7,204 nt of DNA from Patescibacteria group bacterium (GTDB lineage Bacteria; Patescibacteriota; Minisyncoccia; Phycocordibacterales; SBAW01), in assembly GCA_030916835.1 (NCBI GenBank), contig JAUPWA010000022.1, positions 1 through 7,204 on the forward strand, in the 5' to 3' direction. The position numbers and the translations under genes are program-made. The notes below the pieces were generated by a model, which did not search any database, had not been told where the DNA came from, and was given only the letters and a program-made list of their open reading frames with translations. Of the stretch, positions 1 to 5,269 are shown piece after piece. How positions within the stretch are numbered: position 1 is the first letter of the stretch; each line of letters starts with the position of its first letter.

Positions 1-362
1 GAGGTCCAAATATCACCAGTCGAACCATCTCCAAAAGCCGTAACCGCTACGAGCTTCGTGCCATCCGCGGAAGAAGCAACGCTTTGCCAATATTGAGACG
101 TCGCACCGGTACCAATAGTTTGGTTAGTCCACGTCTCTCCTGAGTCAGTCGAGGTCCAAATATCACCACTCGGTTCGAGCGCAGCGAGTTTAGTTCCATC
201 TAACGAACCCGCTATTGAATACCACACATGACCTGACGCTCCAGTTCCTGTAGTTTGGTTCGTCCAGGTACTACCAGAGTCGGCTGAGGTCCAGATATCT
301 CCTGAACCTGTTTCAGCCGCAGCTAATTTAGTTCCATCTGAGGATGATGTGATTGCATACCA
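1..362 (-). repeat. Tandem 45-46-codon repeats encoding Asp-box propeller blades
   Basis: The repeats lie at 362-225, 224-90 and 89-1 (partial). They are conserved at DNA as well as protein level: the segment gaggtccaaatatcacca occurs at 1-18 and 151-168, with a variant at 286-303. The DNA-level identity suggests recent internal duplication or conversion. Confidence 0.8.
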
Positions 363-527
363 ACTAAGACCCGATGCAGCAGTTCCAGTTGTGAGGTTGG
401 TGACTGTACCCTCTGCAGAGACAGAGGTATCACCAACACGAAATGCAGTGTAAAAACCCGTACTCGTAAGAAGTACAAATACCAAGATTTTTAGCAAAGA
501 ACGCTTCGCGCGGGCACGTAAGAACAT
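1..527 (-). CDS. Secreted Asp-box (BNR-like) repeat protein, N-terminal part; runs off the left edge
   Basis: The open frame reads without a stop from an ATG at 527 to the window edge (175 full codons). Residues 1-10 are basic and residues 11-28 hydrophobic, ending in a V-S-A site at 36-38, so a Sec signal peptide cleaved near residue 38 is likely. From residue 56 there are near-identical units of 45-46 residues (56-101, 102-146, then a partial from 147). Each opens with a Trp, contains DGTKL and GDIWTS, and the two complete ones have an Asp-box (S-x-D-S-G-x-T-W, residues 81-88 and 126-133). Asp-boxes mark beta-propeller blades in sialidase-like, Ycf48-like and other extracellular proteins. 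No catalytic residues are visible, so a binding or adhesion role is inference. The start is supported by the signal peptide and by TATAAT exactly 6 bases upstream; there is no Shine-Dalgarno site. It is probably a monocistronic unit starting after the palindrome at 767-790. Confidence 0.85.
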   Translation of the reverse strand, partial: MFLRARAKRSLLKILVFVLLTSTGFYTAFRVGDTSVSAEGTVTNLTTGTAASGLSWYAITSSSDGTKLAAAETGSGDIWTSADSGSTWTNQTTGTGASGHVWYSIAGSLDGTKLAALEPSGDIWTSTDSGETWTNQTIGTGATSQYWQSVASSADGTKLVAVTAFGDGSTGDIWT

Positions 528-533
528 TTGTTA

Positions 534-539
534 ATTATA
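534..539 (-). promoter_or_regulatory. -10 box (TATAAT) of the Asp-box gene, leaderless spacing
   Basis: On the minus strand a perfect TATAAT is followed by six bases (TAACAA) and then the ATG at 527. A transcription start about 7 bases after the -10 box would fall on the A of ATG. No good -35 hexamer is seen at 16-18 bases upstream (TAAAAA at 557-562 is the nearest candidate). Confidence 0.65.
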
Positions 540-766
540 CGGCTCTAATAAAGTATTTTTTAGAATAATTAACTCTATTTCTGTGTATAACTTTTAGAGC
601 AAAAATGCCTCAAAAAAAACTTTAAGAAACATACAATAAAAAAAATCGTGAGGATTTGGTAGTCCTAAATGGTCATACAAACACCCAGGAGAAGTAAATT
701 TTGAAAAGTAAAAACTGCCCGAGAGCACTTCAAGTTAACCTGCCCAACTGGATTACACTGGAATTT

Positions 767-790
767 TAAATCTCGGCTAGCCGAGATTTA
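767..790. terminator. 24-bp perfect palindrome, probable bidirectional terminator
   Basis: The sequence reads TAAATCTCGGCT followed by its exact reverse complement (12-base arms, or a 10-bp stem with CTAG loop). It begins directly at the stop codon of the YvlD-like gene: the TAA at 790-788 is the first triplet of the palindrome in the minus direction. Its A-rich/GC-core/T-rich layout resembles the other terminators here, but no long T-run follows it, so termination strength is uncertain. A regulatory protein site is an alternative. The rest of 528-787 shows no supported gene; a T8 run on the minus strand near 640-647 follows only a 4-bp stem. Confidence 0.6.
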
Positions 791-1132
791 CTTACTTTTC
801 AACGCTATATCGGATATCCAAGATGTAAAAGTTAGGAGGAAAGAGCCTATCAGGGCCGCGACAAAACCCTCTACATGGAACCCAGCTATGAAAGTTGCTA
901 AGAACCAAAAGAGTAACGCGTTGAGTACGAAGCTAAAGAGACCAAGTGTCACTATGTTGATGGGGAGAGTAAAGAGAAAGAGTAGCGGGCGGAGTGTAAC
1001 ACTCACCACTCCCCACAAGACTGCCACTATGAGCGCTATGTAGAAGCTCGTAATCTCTATCCCTGGCACAAAGCGCGCTATGAGGAGCAGGCCCCCAGCC
1101 ACTATGATAAGTTTTGCAATCAGTCTAGTCAT
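788..1132 (-). CDS. Phage-holin-4_2/YvlD-family small integral membrane protein
   Basis: This 114-residue, very hydrophobic protein has about four membrane segments (roughly residues 5-22, 30-46, 54-80 and 86-108). The segment TLRPLLFLFTLPINIVTLGL (residues 46-65) is the signature of the YvlD/phage-holin superfamily IV group of small bacterial membrane proteins (PF04020 family), and the full length fits that family. The function is not established; despite the family name there is no sign of a phage here. The ATG at 1132 overlaps the TGA of the upstream DUF1653 gene as ATGA, so translation is probably coupled by re-initiation; no Shine-Dalgarno site is visible. The stop codon is the first triplet of the palindrome at 767-790, which closes the two-gene operon. 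Confidence 0.88.
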   Translation of the reverse strand: MTRLIAKLIIVAGGLLLIARFVPGIEITSFYIALIVAVLWGVVSVTLRPLLFLFTLPINIVTLGLFSFVLNALLFWFLATFIAGFHVEGFVAALIGSFLLTFTSWISDIALKSK

Positions 1133-1344
1133 ACGTGTATGATTCTAAAACGAGGCACCTCTACCCCATCAACCAACACTTTCTCAACAAAATTACTCAA
1201 TGGGCGCACCCAGATATGTTCCTGGTCATACAGCGCCTTATACACCACAACATCGCTCTCGTCTGCCTCGTTCTTAGCGAGACACACTATTTCATACTCA
1301 CCCCCTCTACTATAATGACGATACTTTTCTCCAGTTTTTGGCAT
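1129..1344 (-). CDS. DUF1653 domain protein
   Basis: The 71-residue product is essentially one DUF1653 domain (PF07866). Visible hallmarks, in order, are YRHYSRGGEYEIVCLA (residues 8-23), VVVYKALYDQEHIWVRPL (residues 32-49) and VPRFRII near the end (63-69). The fold is expected to be a small beta-rich, SH3-like barrel; no biochemical function is known to me for this family and no catalytic residues are evident. There is no signal peptide, so it is probably cytoplasmic. The ATG at 1344 is supported by the domain starting within eight residues and by a -10-like box exactly six bases upstream. It leads a two-gene unit, its TGA sharing four bases (ATGA) with the start of the YvlD-like gene. Confidence 0.85.
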   Translation of the reverse strand: MPKTGEKYRHYSRGGEYEIVCLAKNEADESDVVVYKALYDQEHIWVRPLSNFVEKVLVDGVEVPRFRIIHV

Positions 1345-1350
1345 ATAAAT

Positions 1351-1356
1351 AGTGTA
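1351..1356 (-). promoter_or_regulatory. -10-like box (TACACT) of the DUF1653-yvlD unit, leaderless spacing
   Basis: On the minus strand TACACT (4 of 6 to TATAAT) is followed by six bases (ATTTAT) and the ATG at 1344. The best -35 candidates (TTGCTT at 1372-1377, 15-bp spacing) are weak. The gap 1345-1446 between this gene and the capA-like gene otherwise contains only weak hairpins, so read-through from secA-capA remains possible. Confidence 0.45.
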
Positions 1357-1446
1357 TACCTAACGCAGCAAAAGCAATACAAGCATACGCTATCGCTTAG
1401 CCGATATATGTTACAAAATAAGAGATTCTCGTTTTACCGAAATAAA

Positions 1447-2430
1447 TTATATTGTTTTGTCTTCACAAGTTTGGCCGTTTCGCTCAATCCTTAGAGGGTA
1501 CTCTTCAATATTTGTGACTGAGCCGTTACCAAAGGTCAGTTCCACTGCCAGGCCGTGTTGGGTGCCGGTGCTGAAGTATTGGTCAAAGATAAAGTTACCG
1601 AGCGAGTAGTAGACCGGGGTGTGGTCAAGATACTCGTGCTGCCCCACCACATGCGGGTGCGAGCCTATGATGGCTTTAGCCCCACTTTCAGCAAACAAGA
1701 TAGCGAGCGGTTGTATATTTTTAATTGAGGTTGAGTATTCAGTCCCCCAGTGCGCAAACACTATAACAGTGCGCCCTAGAGAGGACTCTTCGTATATGCG
1801 CTGTGCAACAGCCTCTGCTGATGCACCGCCAAATTCGTTGTACGCAACAAATGAAAGATGTTCACCATACTCATCAACACGATATATCGGTTCATCGCCA
1901 ACACTACCACCAAAGTATCCTACTCCTGCTGTATCTAAGTAGGTGTGAGTTTGCACGACACCATCGCGACCAAAATTAAGTATGTGGTTGTTACCCAACG
2001 TCACCGCGCGCACGTTATGTCGCGCGAGAACTTCTGCGGTTGTTGTTGGGAACGTGAACACATAGTTTTTTGCTGAGCCTGGTATTGATCCTAAACTTAT
2101 TGAAGCTTGTGTAGTGATTGGGCCTTCGAGATTACCAATAACAAAATCAACACTTTTTAAAAGTGGGTCTATGCACGCAAGCGGATAGTCATCTCCATAC
2201 ACACTCATCTGCGCACGTATAAATCGATCAAAAAACATATCCCCCACAAACAAGATGCGCAGCGGCTTAGTGGTACTGGCAACTTCTGATGTTGAGACCA
2301 CATTGAGCGTGCCAGAGACCTCCGCCTTGACTTGCGGATGAATATATATCGAAACGCACATAAGAGCAGCTGTGGCTACGCACACTGCCGCTCCTATGAA
2401 ATAGTAGTGTTTTGGCACGCCGGGGTTCAT
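1447..2430 (-). CDS. CapA-family (PGA_cap) membrane-anchored metallophosphatase-like protein
   Basis: The 327-residue protein has an N-terminal hydrophobic anchor (about residues 10-30) and then a calcineurin-like CapA domain (PF09587) facing outside. Motifs in order: GDMFFDR (63-69), GNLEGP (99-104), LGNNH (145-149), FAHWGTEY (225-232), GSHPHVV (256-262) and YSLGNFIFD (275-283). The Asp, Asn and His residues in these motifs are the expected metal ligands, and all are present. CapA itself belongs to poly-gamma-glutamate synthesis, but no CapB or CapC gene is adjacent, and many lineages carry lone CapA-like proteins of unknown substrate, so I do not assign that pathway. The ATG at 2430 overlaps the secA TGA by four bases (ATGA). 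A purine run (AAGAGGGG) abuts the start too closely to be a standard ribosome binding site, so translational coupling to secA is likely. Confidence 0.9.
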   Translation of the reverse strand: MNPGVPKHYYFIGAAVCVATAALMCVSIYIHPQVKAEVSGTLNVVSTSEVASTTKPLRILFVGDMFFDRFIRAQMSVYGDDYPLACIDPLLKSVDFVIGNLEGPITTQASISLGSIPGSAKNYVFTFPTTTAEVLARHNVRAVTLGNNHILNFGRDGVVQTHTYLDTAGVGYFGGSVGDEPIYRVDEYGEHLSFVAYNEFGGASAEAVAQRIYEESSLGRTVIVFAHWGTEYSTSIKNIQPLAILFAESGAKAIIGSHPHVVGQHEYLDHTPVYYSLGNFIFDQYFSTGTQHGLAVELTFGNGSVTNIEEYPLRIERNGQTCEDKTI

Positions 2431-4916
2431 CCCCTCTTTTGTACCATGAGTTGTTGGTGTTCAGGAGTGTTCTTCAGTCCGCAGTTTTTCCACTTCTTGC
2501 CAGAGCTGCAGGGGCATGGGTCGTTGCGACCAATCTCTCCCGCGGGTACTCCTGTGGAAACTTCAATAACACTCGATGGGCCGGGCGCGGTCACCCCAAG
2601 CGTTGTTGCTTGGTTCACCACTTGTTTGTTCATACCTTCGAGTATCTGAAACACTCTATCCGCGAGCATGAGCTCCATGTCTTTGTATATGCGAGTACCC
2701 TCTTTGCGATACTCAACAAGTGGGTCACGCTGGCCGTAGGCACGCAAATTAACTGAACCGCGCAAATACTCCATAGACTCCAAATGCTCCACCCACAGCA
2801 TGTCGAGCGCTTGCAGAACAGCACCACGCATAGCAGCCATAAGTGGCTCGTCGCCAAACTCGGTGATTTTCGTATCTAAAAGTTTTTGTGCCTCTTCATT
2901 ACCACCTGCAAGCTCACGCAACAGGTCGTGGATATCGAGCAGTGTACCTAAAAGGATTTTACGACGGCGCTCATATACCGCACGGCGTTGCTTGTCGAGC
3001 ACGTTGTCATACTCGAGCACATGCTTGCGCGCATCAAAGTTAAATCCTTCAATTTTTGTTTGTGCACTCTCGAGAGCGCGACTCACCATACTATTTTGAA
3101 TGGGCTCATCCTCGGCAATACCAAAACGACCCATAAGATTTTTGAGAGAGTCTGGCGCAAAGACGCGCATGAGGGTATCTTCAAGCGACACAAAGAACTG
3201 CGTCTCCCCTGGGTCACCCTGGCGTCCTGAGCGGCCACGAAGCTGGTTGTCGATACGACGCGCCTCGTGCCGCTCGGTACCAATAACAAACAGACCGCCA
3301 AGATCCTTTACCGCTGTTGCCTCCTCGGGAGTTGCGAGCGGGCCACCAAGCTTAATGTCGACACCGCGACCTGCCATGTTAGTGGCAACGGTCACCATGC
3401 CTTTTTTGCCTGCCTCAGCGACTATTTCACCCTCTCGCTCATGGTTTTTTGCATTGAGAATCTCGTGTGGGATACCCTCGCGGTGCAAGTATGCAGAGAG
3501 TAGCTCGTTCTTTTCAATTGAGACGGTACCCACAAGAACCGGCTGGCCCTTCTCATGCAACTCTTTTACCTTGCGCGCAAGAGCTTTAAACTTTCCTGTT
3601 TCAGTCTGAAAAATAAGGTCATGATTATCTTTGCGCACTACCGTGCGGTTGGTCGGGATCTCAAGCACATCAAGCGCATACACCTTGTAGAACTCTTCAG
3701 ACGAGGTTTTGGCAGTACCAGTCATGCCCGAGAGCTTGTCGTAGAGACGGAAATAGTTTTGGTACGTTATTGAGGCATAGGTGCGCGACTCCTTTTGTAC
3801 CACAACACCCTCTTTTGCCTCTATGGCCTGGTGCAGCCCTTCGCTCCATCGGCGGCCTGGCTGTAGGCGGCCCGTAAATTCGTCCACGATAACCACCTCA
3901 CCGCCACGAACGACATACTCTTTGTCTTTATAAAAAAGAGCTTTGGCACGTACCGCTGTTTCGAGATGATGTACAAATTTAATACCCCGTTCGGTATAGA
4001 TATTTTCAACCCCAAGCAACTTCTCCGCTTTTTCTATGCCGGCATCAGTCATCTGAATAGCCTTTTGCTTTTCATCAACAGTAAAATCTACATCGTGCTG
4101 CATCTGTGCTGCTATTGCAGCAAACTGGCGGTACAAGTCCTCAGACTCCTGTGCAGGAGCTGAAATAATGAGTGGTGTGCGTGCCTCGTCAATAAGGATA
4201 GAGTCAACCTCGTCTACAATGGCGTAGTAGTGGCCACGCTGCCGCAATTCGTCGGGGCGATAGCTGATATTGTCACGCAAGTAGTCAAAACCAAACTCTG
4301 AGTTGGTGCCGTAGGTGATATCAGCTTCATAGGCACGAGCGCGCGTACAGGGGCGCAAAAATTCATGGAAGACACGGAAGCTCCCCTCCTCATCACGCAC
4401 CGCATCAACGTCGGTATGTGTGGGGTCATACAAGAATGACGATTCATGATTGATGATGCCAATAGACATACCGAGTGCTGCGTAGACCTGTCCCATCCAT
4501 ACTGCATCGCGGCGCGCAAGGTAGTCGTTCACCGTCACCACGTGCACTCCCTTGTTCATAAGCGCATTAAGGTACGCGGGTAGAGTTGCTACAAGGGTTT
4601 TACCTTCACCAGTTTTCATCTCGGAGATACCACGCTTATGGAGCACCATGCCACCAATAAGCTGCACATCAAAATGGCGCAACTTTACCGTACGCTTGGC
4701 AGCCTCTCGCACCGCTGCAAATGCCTCAGGAAGGACGTCGGATACACTCTCCCCCGCAGCAAGCCGATTGCGCAACTTGTGCGTCATAGAGCGCAACACC
4801 TCGTCCGACAGCGCCTCCATTTCAGGCTCAAGGGCGTTGATACGCTCGAGCATACCCTGGTGCTGGCGAAGCACTTTTGAAGCCTCATCGCCAAAGAGTT
4901 TCGATAGTCCGAACAT
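2427..4916 (-). CDS. secA: Preprotein translocase ATPase SecA
   Basis: SecA drives preproteins through SecYEG by ATP hydrolysis. At 829 residues the protein is complete. Seen in order: Walker A KTGEGKT (101-107), TYGTNSEFGFDYLRDN (201-216), DEVDSILIDEARTPL (235-249, Walker B), the preprotein-crosslinking region (about 225-370), IVDEFTGR (343-350), MTGTA (398-402), the second nucleotide-binding domain with TNMAGRGVDI (512-521) and QLRGRSGRQGDPG (558-570), the helical scaffold with LEYDNVLDKQR (634-644) and LWVEHLESMEYLRG (707-720), and a C-terminal SEC-C motif (796-813). Oddities: an extra loop around 157-195, a much shortened helical wing (about 654-697), and a SEC-C motif whose fourth metal ligand is Gly813. 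The ATG at 4916 is supported by the standard N-terminal helix and by an extended -10 box exactly six bases upstream. The gene leads an operon with the CapA-like gene. Confidence 0.99.
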   Translation of the reverse strand: MFGLSKLFGDEASKVLRQHQGMLERINALEPEMEALSDEVLRSMTHKLRNRLAAGESVSDVLPEAFAAVREAAKRTVKLRHFDVQLIGGMVLHKRGISEMKTGEGKTLVATLPAYLNALMNKGVHVVTVNDYLARRDAVWMGQVYAALGMSIGIINHESSFLYDPTHTDVDAVRDEEGSFRVFHEFLRPCTRARAYEADITYGTNSEFGFDYLRDNISYRPDELRQRGHYYAIVDEVDSILIDEARTPLIISAPAQESEDLYRQFAAIAAQMQHDVDFTVDEKQKAIQMTDAGIEKAEKLLGVENIYTERGIKFVHHLETAVRAKALFYKDKEYVVRGGEVVIVDEFTGRLQPGRRWSEGLHQAIEAKEGVVVQKESRTYASITYQNYFRLYDKLSGMTGTAKTSSEEFYKVYALDVLEIPTNRTVVRKDNHDLIFQTETGKFKALARKVKELHEKGQPVLVGTVSIEKNELLSAYLHREGIPHEILNAKNHEREGEIVAEAGKKGMVTVATNMAGRGVDIKLGGPLATPEEATAVKDLGGLFVIGTERHEARRIDNQLRGRSGRQGDPGETQFFVSLEDTLMRVFAPDSLKNLMGRFGIAEDEPIQNSMVSRALESAQTKIEGFNFDARKHVLEYDNVLDKQRRAVYERRRKILLGTLLDIHDLLRELAGGNEEAQKLLDTKITEFGDEPLMAAMRGAVLQALDMLWVEHLESMEYLRGSVNLRAYGQRDPLVEYRKEGTRIYKDMELMLADRVFQILEGMNKQVVNQATTLGVTAPGPSSVIEVSTGVPAGEIGRNDPCPCSSGKKWKNCGLKNTPEHQQLMVQKRG

Positions 4917-4922
4917 GCAAGG

Positions 4923-4931
4923 ATACTACCA
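4923..4931 (-). promoter_or_regulatory. Extended -10 box (TGGTAGTAT) of secA, leaderless spacing
   Basis: On the minus strand TGG is followed by TAGTAT (4 of 6 to TATAAT), then six bases (CCTTGC), then the secA ATG. The TGn extension compensates for the lack of a recognisable -35 hexamer. The box lies just downstream of the terminator at 4958-5001, as expected for an independent transcription start. Confidence 0.5.
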
Positions 4932-4957
4932 CATATTGGACTTTTTTTCTTCCTCCA

Positions 4958-5001
4958 AAGGAAAATCCCCCAGCACTGGTCTAGTGTGGGGGATTTTCCT
5001 T
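4958..5001. terminator. Strong bidirectional intrinsic terminator upstream of secA
   Basis: A perfect 15-bp stem pairs 4958-4972 with 4987-5001 (AAGGAAAATCCCCCA and its reverse complement). It is topped by a 4-bp CACT/AGTG extension around a 5-nt loop. The A-rich outer left arm and T-rich outer right arm around a C5/G5 core give ...GGGGGATTTTCCTT on both strands. It would end the small transcription unit at 5050-5228 before the secA promoter. Confidence 0.8.
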
Positions 5002-5013
5002 CCGAGAGGATCA

Positions 5014-5038
5014 TTTGAAAGACAAAACGCCTTTCAAA
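5014..5038. repeat. Inverted repeat (8-bp arms, 9-nt loop)
   Basis: TTTGAAAG at 5014-5021 pairs perfectly with CTTTCAAA at 5031-5038. It lies between the stop of the 15-codon ORF and the terminator. A weaker 5-bp hairpin (CACGC 5044-5048 with GCGTG 5056-5060) encloses the stop codon of that ORF. Function unknown; RNA stabilisation of the transcript's 3' end is one possibility. Confidence 0.5.
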
Positions 5039-5049
5039 GAAATCACGCT

Positions 5050-5097
5050 TTAGCGGCGTGCTTTCTTCTTTGCTGCTTTCTTTTTCTTTGCTGCCAT
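5050..5097 (-). CDS. Tiny Lys/Ala/Arg-rich peptide ORF (15 residues)
   Basis: An ATG at 5097 opens a 15-codon frame, MAAKKKKAAKKKARR, ending in TAA. Seven lysines and two arginines with five alanines make it extremely basic, reminiscent of histone-H1-like or nucleic-acid-binding tails; that resemblance is compositional only. An in-frame TAG lies seven codons upstream, so the frame cannot be extended. There is no Shine-Dalgarno site, and unlike the larger genes here there is no -10-like hexamer six bases before the ATG. It sits between a tRNA-like element and a strong terminator, so it would be translated, if at all, from the transcript starting near 5193. It could be a real micro-peptide, or a chance frame in an untranslated RNA. 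Confidence 0.45.
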   Translation of the reverse strand: MAAKKKKAAKKKARR

Positions 5098-5102
5098 GTT
5101 AG

Positions 5103-5118
5103 TAGCGATACTTCGCTA
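5103..5118. repeat. Small hairpin upstream of the Lys-rich ORF
   Basis: TAGCGA (5103-5108) and TCGCTA (5113-5118) form a perfect 6-bp stem with a TACT loop. It starts 6 bases upstream of the ATG of the 15-codon ORF and 4 bases after the ACCA end of the tRNA-like element, so it could act as a spacer, processing or attenuating structure. Confidence 0.4.
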
Positions 5119-5122
5119 AAAT

Positions 5123-5197
5123 TGGTTGCGCATCGATCGACCTTGTTTGTTATGAGCCCATGGACTCACGAGCAAACACATATCGATGCTCTACACA
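5123..5197 (-). ncRNA. Candidate structured RNA resembling a rearranged initiator tRNA
   Basis: The minus-strand 75-nt segment begins TGTGTA, which pairs with TGCGCA (two G-U pairs) just before a terminal ACCA. It contains GAGC (5191-5188) and GCTC (5173-5170) like a D-stem, GGGCTCATAAC (5159-5149), AAGGTCG (5144-5138) and GCAACCA (5129-5123). These blocks match, in order, tRNA-fMet as I remember it from E. coli. It is not a functional cloverleaf: the T-arm is missing and the D-loop and anticodon stem are expanded. Instead it folds as one long hairpin with GCATCGAT/ATCGATGC (8 bp, 5130-5137 with 5182-5189), GTTTG/CAAAC (5145-5149 with 5173-5177) and TGAGTC/GGCTCA. It could be a tRNA-derived small RNA, a tRNA relic, or coincidence. 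Confidence 0.4.
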
Positions 5198-5199
5198 TA

Positions 5200-5228
5200 A
5201 GTATCGAGTATGTTCTCTTTAGAAACAA
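5200..5228 (-). promoter_or_regulatory. Weak promoter candidate for the tRNA-like/Lys-rich unit
   Basis: On the minus strand TTGTTT (5228-5223) is followed by a 17-bp spacer and GATACT (5205-5200, 4 of 6 to TATAAT). The expected start near 5193 falls within the first bases of the tRNA-like element. The match is modest, and read-through from murB, which has no clear terminator, could serve instead. Confidence 0.3.
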
Positions 5229-5269
5229 TGAATAATAATTTCAAACTGTGGATATCTTTTAAAAATTTT

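Noticed and set aside
582..590. A TTATACACA match to the DnaA box consensus on the minus strand (with an 8 of 9 match at 5247-5255)
   Set aside because: Single isolated sites are expected by chance in AT-rich gaps; there is no cluster, no AT-rich unwinding region and no dnaA or dnaN neighbour.
701..769. A 22-codon plus-strand frame starting TTG with AGGAG nine bases upstream and ending in the left edge of the 767-790 palindrome
   Set aside because: It is very short, uses a rare start, has an in-frame stop two codons upstream and resembles nothing I know. A purine run is not enough support.
788..1132. A phage lysis holin or prophage remnant
   Set aside because: The family name is historical; no other phage gene, endolysin, integrase or attachment site is visible in the window.
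1381..1398. Hairpin AAGC-ATA-CGC-TAT-c-GCTT in the gap before the DUF1653 gene, and a GAG/CTC hairpin at about 1421-1441 after the capA-like stop
   Set aside because: Both are short, bulged or AT-based and lack a proper GC stem plus T-run, so I do not call a terminator or operator.
3100..3609. A 169-residue plus-strand frame inside secA
   Set aside because: Antisense to conserved SecA motifs; Arg/Ser-rich shadow typical of complementary-strand reading.
5123..5197. A bona fide tRNA gene
   Set aside because: No T-stem or T-loop can be formed, the D-loop lacks GG and the anticodon stem does not pair in the normal place, so only a tRNA-like candidate is reported.
4552..5235. Long plus-strand frame across the start of secA and the following gap
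   Set aside because: It is the antisense shadow of secA plus the inverted-repeat region, with composition unlike a real protein and no start signal.
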